Assembly (NCBI GenBank): GCA_025331565.1
Contig: JAFREQ010000165.1
Coordinates: forward strand, 124,001-188,000
Direction of reading: 5' to 3'
Origin: Holacanthus passer
Lineage: Eukaryota > Chordata > Actinopteri > Pomacanthidae
DNA length: 64,000 bases
A model generated the notes under the pieces. The model saw nothing but the letters and a program-made list of their open reading frames with translations. It was not told the origin of the DNA and did not search any database. A program made the translations under genes and the position numbers. This document shows positions 13,301 to 24,779 of this stretch, one piece after another. Each line of letters opens with the position of its first letter. Positions within the stretch are counted from its first letter, which is position 1.

Positions 13301-14583
13301 ATACTATATATCGATAAAGAATTGAATCTAACTCTGCACGAATCCATACAGACATAAGAGTTATCAAAAAGCATCCAGGAACTGTAGACAATCAAAGTAT
13401 ATGATGCAGGTCAAGTAAAGTGGGTAAAATGATATAATACACACAGTAATGCAAAAGAATTCTTGCAATAAACTGAATATCAGAGACGGTTTGAATCTCA
13501 ACAGAGGAAGAATACCTGCGAATGGATTCTTTGCTTTAATTATTCCACTGAGAGACATAATACCATTACACTGATGGTTTGGCAGGCCGTCTCCTGGATG
13601 ATGGCAGTGATGTAATCACACCTCATCAACACAGAGAATACATAGTGTCTTCATTAACCTTTCAAATGTCATGACTTCATCCATAAAGCTTCCCAAGCTC
13701 CAACTCAACAGCCAAGGCAGAAAACCACAAAATACATTTAACTGAAGCTCACTAGCCTTAAAACCAAATATAATCCTTTGACCAAAAAGGAAATTCCAAC
13801 TAGAACCATTTTTTTTCTGATATTACTTTATATAAGTCTCTTAATGAACAGAGAGATGTTCAAACAAATCATCCTTCTCACACTCTGTCTCAAGTAAAAT
13901 CCAGTTAAGACAAGCTCATTTCTGTTTTTGTGACCGGGCCTCTAAGTGTGAAGCCCTCAGCCCCTGCCTCCTCCCTGAAGTCTCAGGTGGCCCACAAGCT
14001 CTGTGTCTGGGCTATTCCAGGAATGCATGTCACTAAGTGGGTCATAATCACAGGGGAAATCGGCAGCTTATGTAGGACATGATGGCTTGTTCATTGAAGG
14101 AAAAGTGTTTCTTAGTCTCTTGAATTCAGGGACTCAAGTATTAATTGTTATGGGTAAGATATGTACATGTTTTGGTTAGAAGGGGCCAGGCTAGTTTAAT
14201 AAGCACATTATGTGCATTTTACGTTGATGATTGTCATGCCGCCACTGTTCATTTTAGGAAACTGGAGATTACTTATTTCCAATTTTACACTCTTTGAATG
14301 AAGGAATCCTGAGGGAATTCAGTAATGTTGTAAAATGCACTACATTACAGCCCACTATTCACCAACTTGGCTTCCAAAGGAGCCCACTTGATGTAAATCA
14401 AGAAACATATTTTATTAAGTTTGTACTTGTTAATGAGCTAAAGGACAGTTTGATGGAACTGTTTACATCACCTCTTATGCTGACAAAATGATAAATCGCT
14501 ACAATTAAACAGACTTTAATTTGGTTTCTTGAAATTGGAAAACAACGATTACATATTGTTATGAGTAAATGACAAATACTTAC

Positions 14584-14965
14584 ATAGATGAGGCCAGAGT
14601 AGTAGCGGTCTTTGAGGTTGTGAAGCACAGAGGCTTCGTTCAGGCAGGTGAGTTCAGCCATGTCCTCAACTTTGCTGAACTTTGGTGGGTTCATCTTCTG
14701 GATGTCATCCTTGTTGACCACCGCCTTCTTCCCATTCTCTGCCAATTCCACCACCACCTCATCCCCACGCTCTTCACGAATACTGGCAGCCTCGAAGCCG
14801 TGGCGTTCTGACGGGATCCATACTAGCCTCTTGGCAGTCCAGTCGGCCTGTGCAGCCGGGTTGTAGACCACAGCGCGGTCCACAAAGAGGTACCGCTCCG
14901 GGTCCTCTTGCCCACCCCTCTGTGACATTGCTGCTGGACACCAGAAGCAGAGCACACTAGGTCAC
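14584..14965 (-). CDS. myh10: myh10 exon 2: 5' UTR end, start codon and residues 1-115
   Basis: This is the first coding exon of non-muscle myosin heavy chain IIB, an actin-based ATP-driven motor of the cytoplasm. It forms bipolar filaments that act in cytokinesis, adhesion and cell shape. On the minus strand the exon follows a pyrimidine-rich tract ending cccacag. It has a 37-nt untranslated part (14965-14929), ATG at 14928 with G at -3, and 115 codons to a gtaagt donor (phase 0). The protein starts MSQRGGQEDPERYLFVDRAV, and ADWTAKRLVWIPSERHGFEA belongs to the N-terminal SH3-like domain. NKDDIQKMNPPKFSKVEDMA and LTCLNEASVLHNLKDRYYSG start the motor core. The EDPERYLFVDRAV opening is diagnostic of MYH10 against MYH9 and MYH14. 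In mammals too, the ATG lies in exon 2 after a non-coding exon. Confidence 0.97.
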
Positions 14966-16671
14966 CTGTGGGGAGAAGAGAAAGTATAATGTTTATCTGA
15001 CAACAATAAATATGCTACAGATAATTTAATGCAACTGACTAACCTCACACCATTCACTTTGTAGAGCACCGATGAGATCACCACTGTGACTCAAGACTGC
15101 TATGTAAAACCCTTGTAATAGGCTTTTTAAAGCACTTTTTCTTTAGGCGACCGCATGATGCCATATGTGTTCTCTCTTCATCGAAGCTGGTGCTCAGAAA
15201 AAACGCTATATTGACACAGGGCCTTAAGTCATGACAGTATGACAAGGAGCAAGCATGCACAACACCAGAACCTAAAACAAAAGATGCTAAATGGAATTCA
15301 GCCATGAGTACTTTCATTATTTACACCTGTGAACCAGCATCTCGTTCAAAACTGGTTTAGCAGACTATACTAACATTATAAGTGCTAACAGGAAAGAACT
15401 GCCCTGCCTTTCCATCTCCCCTCTGTGTTTCCACTACATTCAGTTTTGTAGGGACAGGACAAGGTTTGTAAAGTTTATAGCCTGCTGTGCTGTTATTATC
15501 TGTTGCTCCATGTATAATGAAGCAGTTTTAAAAACTAAATAAAAGCAGTGATTCAATTTAGAAAATAAGATTCAACTTGGGGGTTTCTTAACTTTTGATT
15601 CAAATCATTGACATTTAGGGGCCAGTACTATGTGAGTGGGAGACTTGCAAGAATGTAGCAATCCTCCATTATACTAAATGTAATTTTATAATCATAACAT
15701 CAATTCCTATCACAATATAACAGGTTTTCTGGAAAAGCAAATGAGAATTTGTTAATAAGTAAAATAACCAGACAGGGATGTCTTTAATTAAAATGGATGC
15801 AAAAATCATATATGGCAACAATAGCCAAATTTCGACCAGAGATGTTAATGGGAGAGCTACCATGGCACAACAGGTACAGCAAAATCTCTGATTGTTGATC
15901 CTGATATCATATCACATTATGTATTGCCATATCGCCCACTCCTAATGTCAAACGACCTAGACTAGATCTAACTGTTGGGCGGTAGTAGCACCATGACTAA
16001 CATTTTGACCTTTTCTGGTAAGACATTGATTCAGCAAAGTAACAATCAATACAGCTGGATGTTGAAGTTGATGGTAAAGTGTTTTAAGGATGATGCAGCT
16101 TCCTAATGACTGGCAAATGCTGGCTCTAAGAAAACTCAGGTTGTGTTTTAGGTGACTGAAATTCTTCACATGACAGGGCGTTATGCTTTCAATAGCTAGT
16201 GCCATCAGCTCAAACATTTGCCTGAGTTACAATTTTGAGGAATTAGTTTGTTTCATTGAGGAGGTGCTAGAGTTTAACAACAAGTATATTTCAAGGCCTG
16301 TCTGATTAACTGACAAGTGCCACAGCTTATCACAGTCATCCATGGTGGCTGCTGCTCGCCTGTCATAACTCAGCAGGGACTGGCTAACCTTATATTAAAG
16401 CACTACTAAATGTGGGTCATCTGAAACCCATCTTTGTGTATCTGTGTGTGTAAATACAGTAAGTGTATGCACTGTGTCAAGAAAAAAAGGTGAGTGAGCA
16501 TAAAGCACAAGACTAGCACCTCCATCAGCATTTACAGTAGAGCCCTCTGAATCATCTTATAAACAGTGACAGAATGAGCATAAGAGGGAGCACCTGTTAC
16601 GCTACTTTTCTGTGAGGAGCAAGATAGCTTTTCTAACCAAATGAGAGAAATTAAAACCATACAAAAATGTA

Positions 16672-16722
16672 AAGATAAGATAAACCTTTATTCGTCCCTC
16701 AGTGGGGAAATTTGCAACGTGA
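16672..16722 (-). mobile_element. Retroposon 3' tail, reverse orientation
   Basis: On the minus strand it reads gcaaatttccccactgaggg then acgaataaaggtttatctta. It is homologous to 11395-11465 but inverted, so it is an independent insertion of the same family. Confidence 0.7.
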
Positions 16723-17079
16723 ATTATTTGTATTCTGTCTTTTAGCTGGATTTATTTGCTCTATTTCCTTTGCTTCATGGCTTTGCAATGTTTCCAGAAA
16801 GAGTTGCTTTGCCCACACAGACTGGTGTGTGAGCTTCAAGCCTTTACACCTCCATCCATGTGCATAACCAACCCACATGTACAGCAACTTCAGCATCTGA
16901 GCCCCTTCAGCAGTCAAGGGAAACCCTGACAGTGTTGTGTAATAAAAATAAGGCAGAAATCTAACCATAAGCCAGGGCAATTTACTTGAAGAGAAGAACT
17001 GTGCAATGGCCATCCAAATCATATAATTAGAGCTCACATGGTGAGTCAATTTATCACATTGCAGACTGACAGAAAAATT

Positions 17080-17395
17080 ATCAGCAACTATTTAGATGAC
17101 TGATTTTTCATCACCTAAATAGTTTATATGTAGATGTTAGTTTAGTATTTGGTTTACGTAACTTTTCAAGCAAAGATGTCGAACAATTTCTAATTTAAGT
17201 CTGTCAGTCGTGGGGTTTGCTGCTTTTCTTTGTCTTCTTTGATAGTATATTGAATATATTTAAGGTTTAAACTGTTGGTTGGACAAAACAAGCAATCTGA
17301 ATATGTTGCCTTGGGTTTTAGGAAACTGTGATTGGTATTTTTGAAATAAGATTTTCTGATGTCTTACAGGCCAAAATATTAATCAAGAAAATAAC
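17080..17395 (-). repeat. Interspersed repeat, copy C (cttgttttgt family)
   Basis: The reverse-oriented copy contains gttggttggacaaaacaagc, aatctgaatatgttgccttg and gtcttacaggccaaaatatt, all recognisable as the complement of copy A. It is more diverged at its outer end. Confidence 0.6.
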
Positions 17396-18414
17396 ATAAT
17401 AATGTATTATAGCTTAAACCAGACAAAACAGAGCAACTTTGTTAAACTTGGCACTTGATGCCCTCAACAGCTCATGCACGGACAAGTCTGAATGTTAGCC
17501 ATGACACAAAGCATCACTCCAGCTTGCTTCTTATTAATCTGAGACAACATCAGCTGATGAACGCTCAGAGATATTTAACCTACAATCAAGTCCCATCAGG
17601 CGCTGGTTAGAAACGAATCTGGGTCAGGTCAAGGGATGGGGGATCAGTGGTGCTGCTGGCTGCATCCCCTCACTCTGAGCTGCAAAACGCCAACTTTCAT
17701 CCCACATTCAGCCCTATAACCACGGGAATATGCAGCATATCGTACCTCGGGTGGGATATATCAACAGAGGAGGGTGAAGAAATTGCAGTTAGAAGTGACA
17801 ATGGCTCGTCATGAGCTGATATTCCCGGCTGGGCCAAACAGCTGCAGCGGCTAGGTTAGCTTGCTAGCGTTAGCTCAAAGTTGGCGTGCTGTGCTTCATA
17901 TCCCACCCGCTTGAAAAAGATGCCTGCAAGGAATCGACAGCTCTCCTAAACCAACTAAACACAATTGAAGGTTTACACTAGCGCTTCTGTTCCTTTACAG
18001 CAATAAGGAGGTGAACAAAAATTCCCAAGTGGTCTAATTTCTATGCAAATGAGAGTTTAAGGGATGAATTGAGCAGCTTTCTCAGGCAAAATCCCATCAT
18101 GGGTGTGGGTGGCTCAAAGATGTCTGGGTGGGGATAAAAGCAAGCGGACAATGACCACACCATTTCACTGTAGCTCCTCAAGATTGAACTTCTAAAACAG
18201 ACCCATGGAATAAAAATATTAATTTAAGACTATATTGGAAGAATACAAATAGGACGGTGGCTCTGCGGCGCCGGCTAACATTAGCAAAGCTGATGGTCCT
18301 CCATCATTGAAAAGTCATGGCACAATAATCCGCTAGCTAACGTTAACGGTTACTGCTGCTAACCACTCACATCCTCACTACAATCACGGGCCCTGGCTTT
18401 TCTGCTCAACTTAC

Positions 18415-18620
18415 CACACAGTAGATGAAGAAACCCTGCCCAGGTGTTTAACAGTATCCAGTAGATAAGTGTAATAACCCTCCAATGCGTGTTAAAACAG
18501 TCCCGTTTTTCGCCCGCTCTCTCATCAGTGGTACTCCCCCCACCATCCAGCACCCTCTCAACCGAACTCTCGCCGGCCAGCGAGGATGCACCGTACCGCC
18601 GCACTCTTTTTGGGAGACGC
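18415..18620 (-). other. myh10: Probable non-coding exon 1 (5' UTR) of myh10
   Basis: Known MYH10 genes begin with an untranslated exon. The best candidate here is on the minus strand, just upstream of intron 1 and downstream of a CCAAT/GC-box cluster. Its 3' boundary is a near-perfect donor (exon ending ..CTGTGTG, then gtaagttgag; last exon base 18415). The 5' boundary at about 18620 is only an estimate from promoter spacing. The block is more CpG-rich than its surroundings. It contains a complete short upstream ORF (18448-18525). Splicing to 14965 would leave an intron of about 3.4 kb. The donor was seen directly; transcription is inferred. Confidence 0.6.
18448..18525 (-). other. Upstream ORF (25 codons) in the myh10 leader
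   Basis: If exon 1 is as proposed, its minus strand contains an ATG at 18525, 25 codons beginning MRERAKNGTV, and a TAA ending at 18448. The whole frame lies inside the exon, 33 nt before the splice donor. Such an ORF could lower initiation at the downstream myh10 ATG. Nothing suggests that the peptide itself is functional. Confidence 0.45.
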
Positions 18621-18642
18621 CCACATCAAAAATCTGGAATAT

Positions 18643-18730
18643 GATTGGCTCACGAAGTGAGATGCCTAACCGTGATTGGTCCAAAATAATTTCCATCCCA
18701 AAACTTTGATAGTTGACGAGTCCCGCCCAG
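18643..18730 (-). promoter_or_regulatory. Putative myh10 promoter: two CCAAT boxes and a GC box
   Basis: Read on the minus strand there are two CCAAT pentamers, at 18648-18644 (gagCCAATcat) and 18679-18675 (gacCCAATcacgg context), 31 bp apart. About 45 bp further upstream is GGGCGGGA (within 18721-18730), an Sp1/E2F-type GC box. Paired CCAAT boxes about three helical turns apart plus a GC box and no TATA box is a common layout for NF-Y-driven housekeeping and cell-cycle genes. The cluster sits 30-120 bp upstream of the proposed first exon. The start site itself cannot be read from sequence. Confidence 0.55.
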
Positions 18731-19618
18731 AGAGATCAACACCTGCAGAGGTGGATGCTGCTGAGGCTTAAATGATTGTAGGATATTCAATTTGTCACTT
18801 ATAATAAGGTCGACTTTTTAATAATGGAAACATATTTTATTTGTGAGTATTTGTCAGTTGTATATAGATATATATGGTCAAATAAATAAAGACGACACAT
18901 CTCATTTTATTGTACTACTTTCCGATATATATATATTGCATTTTCCTTCATATCGTTATTTAACTTTAATTTCATTGATTTCTGATGATTTTATTTTATC
19001 TGTATCTATTGTTTGTATGTTTCCTTTATGTTTATGATAAGTTTATGATTGGCCATCAACAATATGTTATTTTACCTCATCTCTTATCTCATTTGTCTTT
19101 TTATCTTATATATTTTGATTTCATGTATTATACTGCGTATCCTAAAAAATATACTTATATGGCATTTGTCTTTGTATAGCATGCAGAGTTTTTAGAGAAA
19201 AAAAAGCAAACAATTTAAACAAAGGCAAATGAAAATACAACACAAAAAAACAGGACTATGAGATCATGAAAAGAAACCATGAGATCTTCAGACACAGGGA
19301 AATAAAAATGAAGTTAAAAAGAAAAGAATGCAAAACTGCAAGTATGCAACGGTGAACCGCAAAAAACATATTTGGTATTTTACAAAAGCTTTCTTATAAA
19401 ATAACATGTTGAAGAAAAGACATTTCAGATTTGTAGCCTGTGCAATCTCAATTGACAGAGTGTTGAAAAGTCTGGGAGTTTTAACTGTAAAGGCTCAGTC
19501 AACATTTGTCAGCAGACCCAGGAATCTAACATATCCTGCAAACACAGTTAAATTAATGCTGTCTTTACTGTTTGGTTTTGCTTCGATTTTCAGAGTACAA
19601 TTTTTTAGTGTGTTGAAA

Positions 19619-19634
19619 TGGCGCCCTCTGTTGG
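19619..19634 (-). promoter_or_regulatory. CTCF-like motif
   Basis: On the minus strand the sequence CCAACAGAGGGCGCCA fits the vertebrate CTCF core (CCANNAGRGGGCGC). It lies about 900 bp outside the myh10 promoter, a plausible boundary position. The motif was seen; binding is inferred. Confidence 0.45.
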
Positions 19635-22301
19635 ATAAAGACAGACATTACTAATGCCGACCACGTGTCTCCATGTAAAATAGCTTGATAATGAAGAGCA
19701 CACAAAACAAGAGAACACAGAGGAAGAATTGATACACTGGAAATAAATCCAAATAACTTTCAGAGATTCTAAATGTGAAATTATACTACCTTGTCATTGT
19801 TTACTGACCCATCTCTGTGTTTACTCTGCTTTCGGTCTTAATCAAAGTTAATTGCATTTTTTTGCCTCCTACATTTTTGTACTCATTAAACTTGAGTTAA
19901 CAGACTTTCATTTAGCCCAATTAAAATTGAGGTCAGTCATAAATTATTGTTCTTTGTTAAGTGTTCTGTCATATTTTCTTTGGACTTTTAAAGTCTTGCA
20001 TGGATTGGTATTATTTTTATCCAACATTAAAAAGGTAGTATCCATATTGTGTCTTCCAACTCCCAACCCCTGTTCATACTAGCATGGCTTATCCGGATAC
20101 TGAATAAACCACACATCAGTTGAGCCAAGCTTTCAACATTTTTTGAAAAGATTTCATGTGCACAACTACTTGGTTGTAGTTTTTTGTAAAGCACTGTTAT
20201 TTTGTACTAATTATAATCAAAATTGAGCCCCTACTCAGCCTCCAGCTCCAAAATCTCATGGAGGAAGTTCTCCTATTTGGCATATAACCTCTATTCCAAT
20301 TCTGAATAAACCAAATTTACACACACACAGACACAAACACATTGCACATTGTATTTCTTTTTGTTAGGGACTGGTACATCAAGTCTACACATATCCAGTA
20401 CAGGACCATTATTTTGTCACAGGAAACAATACAGTTTGCCTTTCATGCGTCTTGTTGTTACTTGTAGCAGTTGAGCAGCAGTATCCTCTTCTCCTTACAC
20501 ATCCTGGTGTCCACCTCAAAGTTTCATCTTGGAGGGCTGCAGTGATGATCTCCACGCAGACTTAGATCACACACAGGTAAATGCAATTCAAACACGAACA
20601 CTAGAGATCTTTAAAGGTTTTAAGAAGGCAGCTCTACAAACTATTGAATTCTTGCTTGATTTAATAATAATTGCAAAGTTGCTATCAATATTTTAGAAAA
20701 ATAATTCATCTATTAAATGCTATTGTAGCTCCACAAGAAATTATTTGATGTGACCACACATTGTCCACATCTGTCCTGCAGCATTTATTCAGTGTTTTCA
20801 GGTGGATTAGTTGCTCTGCGCTAACTCTACCTGTCCACAAGATGGAGCCAGAGAACAGCGGCTCGCTGGTGCTGAAGCGATGCAGGTGTCGTTTTGATTA
20901 CTTTGGATTACAAAATTTAAAAAAAACTAGAGAAGCTGCAACCTTTATTAACTGACAAACTGCAACCTGTATGGTATATTTACAGCTAAACGAACAACTT
21001 CCTGCTAACCGCTAGCATTCACCTGGCTCTGCTGCTGCTAGCTCGCATTGCATGCACATTATGTGTGCACATGGCCCTGCTCCCTCATGGAGCCACGCTT
21101 CTATTTAACACCATGAAGATCGGTCATCCAGGTTATACTCACAGAGGTAATCACCACTTTCTCTAAAATATACATTACGCAGCAATATTTGAAAAACAGA
21201 TAAAGTTGTTTAAAATTACTTACTGTTATTCTGATGGTAAGATACAAGATAGAAAGAAAAAACAAACAAACCAAAAACATTGAAACCTTTCTCACGTTGG
21301 CCTTTGCTCCTAAACATAGACTGTATAAAACAGCTCAACAAAGATGGCCATCCATTGGCTACCTGGATAGGAAACACTCCAACATGAGGGAAAAAATATA
21401 AATCATTTTTATCTCTTGTGAACTGAATGTTTTTTTTATGTTAGACAAGCCTTGATAATTCTGAAAATACCTTCAGAATAATAGTTGGTGTTTTTAAACA
21501 AACTTCTGGGTGGTTGTTGATGATGATGATGATGTTTTAACCTTACAGTACATGCTAATACCTGAGAGGCACAATTGGGGCTAATGATAACTTAGCTAGC
21601 ATGGTCTGAGGCAAGTGGACCTGCTAGTAGGTGGATTCATTAAGTTAAAATTAACAGTAATAATAGTGAGTAATAGTAACAGTAATTGTTATAAAACCAG
21701 GCACAGCTGCTCCAAACATAGCAGGCAACATTAGCTAGGTTAGCTAACATTAACTTCATGCTAGGCTAAATGCTTAGTATGAAATGTCAAAGAGCTAACC
21801 TTAACACCAAGCTAGAAAAAACACTGGCTGGTGAAAAAGACATTAAGCAAAAATTTAGTTCAAAAGTGCTGCACCCAACTGGCACTGACTCAAGTGGTGT
21901 CACTTTTTCAGATTTTGCACAGCTCCCACAAAAACCTCCGTGCAATTTTTTTTTCACATATACAGTACTACTCCCCAACACCTGTAAACAGACTTTCATG
22001 TGTAAAACTGTTGGGCTCCCCTTTAATGCAACTTTAAAGTCATAATGCCTCACGATTGATAGATTGTCTTGTACTATATTTCATTTCAGGTATGCATATT
22101 AAATAGTTAAATATACATATGTTTGCAGCTCAGTAGTCTGTGCATTAGAAAATCAAATCCAATTTTCCAATTAGTTACCTCTTTTCAGCTGAAAATGACA
22201 AATTGCACACCTTAGTATAAGCCTCAAACTTTTTTTTTTTTTTAAACAGTCATTATACCATTTCAACACAAAATTGCCTCATGTTATTTGAAGTGCAGCA
22301 A

Positions 22302-22317
22302 ACAGTAGAGGGCAGCA
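22302..22317 (+). promoter_or_regulatory. CTCF-like motif
   Basis: The sequence acagtagagggcagca matches the CTCF core form NNAGTAGAGGGCAGCA. It lies in otherwise unremarkable AT-rich DNA between myh10 and cygb2. Occupancy is unknown. Confidence 0.4.
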
Positions 22318-24779
22318 GCAGTAAAGGTAAAGCTTTGCAGACATCCAGTTTGGCAGAGATCCAGTTGAGGTTATTGGACAGCTGTCCTATATGCTTGTGT
22401 TAATCTTACATATTCACATTTACTATATGACAGCTACACTGTATGTAACACAGCAAAACTTTAATTCATTCAGTCATGAGAGTCAAAATGATTTCTCTCA
22501 GACACACCGAAGTGTCAAATAACTGGTATTTTCTGTATCTACTGTCCACTCTACTATCTACTGTTTTCATAATTTCCACTGTGGTCACTCACAGTATCTC
22601 TTTGTATATAAACCACTTATGGATTGTCACACACATTAAACACTCACAATAGTAGACTGAGTATATTTCTTTCTAAATTTTATGTCACATACTGAGCACT
22701 GGCATAGCTTGACTGACAGATGCAAGATGTCTGAGTGAGTTATTTCATCTTGTCTTGACGAGTGACAGAGTGACACCCTTTGGTGTGTGGTGCATTTTGC
22801 AAAATGCTGTGACAGCTCCATCTCTCAATTGTTGGCTTCTCCAGTCGCCTCTGTGGCATAATAGACCTGTCATCAGCATCGTCCTCCACCATCCCTCTTC
22901 TGCTTTTGTCTAGACAGCAGTTTATCAAACATCTCCAGGTTTTTTTCTTTCTTTTTTTTCCCCTCATTTTCTTGCAGATAAGGAATGTCAAATGTGGCGT
23001 TTTCAATACCCCAGTGCCAGATTGGATATAGATAAATGTTTGACCTCCTTGGGTACTGTCTTCTGCACACGTATAGATTGGTGTGCTCTCTTTGAACTTC
23101 CTCTCTGCAAAAATCTTCATCTTAATAAGTCATTTTGTATGTCATTGATTCCACATTGTCTTCGGTGGGGCAAAATGATTTCACCAATTTCCAAAACAAA
23201 TCATGTGGCTTGAAATATTATTTACTGTAGGCTCAAGTGTCATTGCTCTTGATTTCATTTGTTGGTCTGTCCCTTTTTTGATGGTAATTATTAATTCTCA
23301 AAGCAATCAGGACTCAGTAGACTCCAGCCGTGCCATAGCTACGTCTGAGGACACTGAGGTCATGTTCACAGTATCTTTCAAGCAAATTAATCACACTCAC
23401 ACATTGCAGTTATTAAAGGATAATTCCAGTGTTTATAGACTCTTATATTCCTGACAGTGTTGAGAAGGTGTTGGTGCAGCCTTTAGATCAATATGTGGGA
23501 AGAAACAATTTTGAGAAAATATAATTGAGCAGTTGACTTTGTAAAGAAAATATGAAAAAGGCAAGTAATTAAAGAAATTTTTTAGATGTTTGTATCTGGT
23601 GAACATTTAGGGCAATTTATTGGACTTGTGACCTCAGTAATTCTAAAATCCTGGGCACAGCTCAACTCTTACTCAAAAATTACTGGTTAAGAATCAGTTC
23701 TTTTGCAGACAAAGTTTGCATCTGAATAAGATATTCACAGTGGGGGCAGATTAAAATTTGAAGTATTAAAAAACAGTGAAATATTGTGATTATGTAACAG
23801 CCAATACATTTACAGTAATAACATTCTGACTATTTCCTTTCCTACCCCAGGTCGTCCACAGCTTCCTCTTTACCTGGCAATCTGTCTGCTGCAATGTCCT
23901 GACAGAATTTGTGGAGAAGCAGAACCATCTCATTGTGTCAAACTGTATGTATACTTTGTCTATACAGAAGCACACACATCTGTATTTCTGAGCTTGTGCC
24001 CTCTCACCATTGCAGCTGCATCTCTTCAGCACAAGTGGCTATAATTTCCTTTTTTTCAATTTAAATGCCTTTTTGCATGTGAATAGATTTATGCTGCCAA
24101 GGCAGATAAGGGAAAATAGTGGATAGAGAAAAAGAAAGCAAATGAAACTATAATACAAAGCAGTTACATTAGAAGAATTATCAAAAGTGAACATTAAAAA
24201 AAGATCCTTATGTATCCTGGGTATCCTAACATTTTCTGTAATGTTCCCAAGACGTCCATCTAGCCTAATTATACATATACCTTCATGCCAGAAGCTCCAT
24301 GTATGGTAATTTCATACATTTGATATATTATACATGTCAATAAAGACATGTGTGACATCCACAGGTTATTTGTTATCAGTGTTGCCTTATGGCAGCTGAT
24401 AATGATCAGAGCTGCTACAGTAGTCTTGCAGTGTTCCTATCTTAGCCCAACACAGAAGGAAGTTGTTTAATATGTGGCAGGCTCATAAAGCCTGAAATAC
24501 TTTTTTTGCAAAATTTTGACTTTTTAATTTTCATTTCTTTAACCCGGCTGAGCCTACATGAGCTTTTACCTCTCAACATTTTAATAGAACAACAGAAACA
24601 AAATAAAAGAGAACAGAGAAATTTAATTGGTGAAACAGAAAACTGACAATAAACAAGGTACAGGCTCAGTGAAACCAACCACAGGCAGGCAGAGACTGAA
24701 TATTATTAAAGTTACAGAAAGGTACAAGTGATCTGATTTTTAGGTGATATTGTAATTTATTTCATGATGAATAGCACAA

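Larger units (their letters stand above)
7580..14583 (-). other. myh10 intron 2
   Basis: This is a 7.0-kb intron bounded by the exon 3 acceptor and the exon 2 gtaagt donor. It holds a GT/GCGT microsatellite (9041-9100), an AG run (9557-9589), a perfect 16-bp tandem pair (11165-11196), a retroposon tail (11395-11465) and a reverse copy of the cttgttttgt repeat (about 13070-13300). No further exon or RNA gene was recognised. Confidence 0.85.
14966..18414 (-). other. myh10 intron 1
   Basis: This 3.4-kb intron lies between the proposed leader exon and the ATG exon. It contains a reverse retroposon tail (16672-16722), a reverse copy of the cttgttttgt repeat (17080-17395), and several gctagc/gttagc palindromic words near 17850 and 18275-18350. 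No coding exon was recognised. Confidence 0.6.

Noticed and set aside
18125..18150. TATA-like box ggataaaagc on the plus strand in myh10 intron 1
   Set aside because: No open frame, exon or poly(A) signal follows that would justify a separate transcript.
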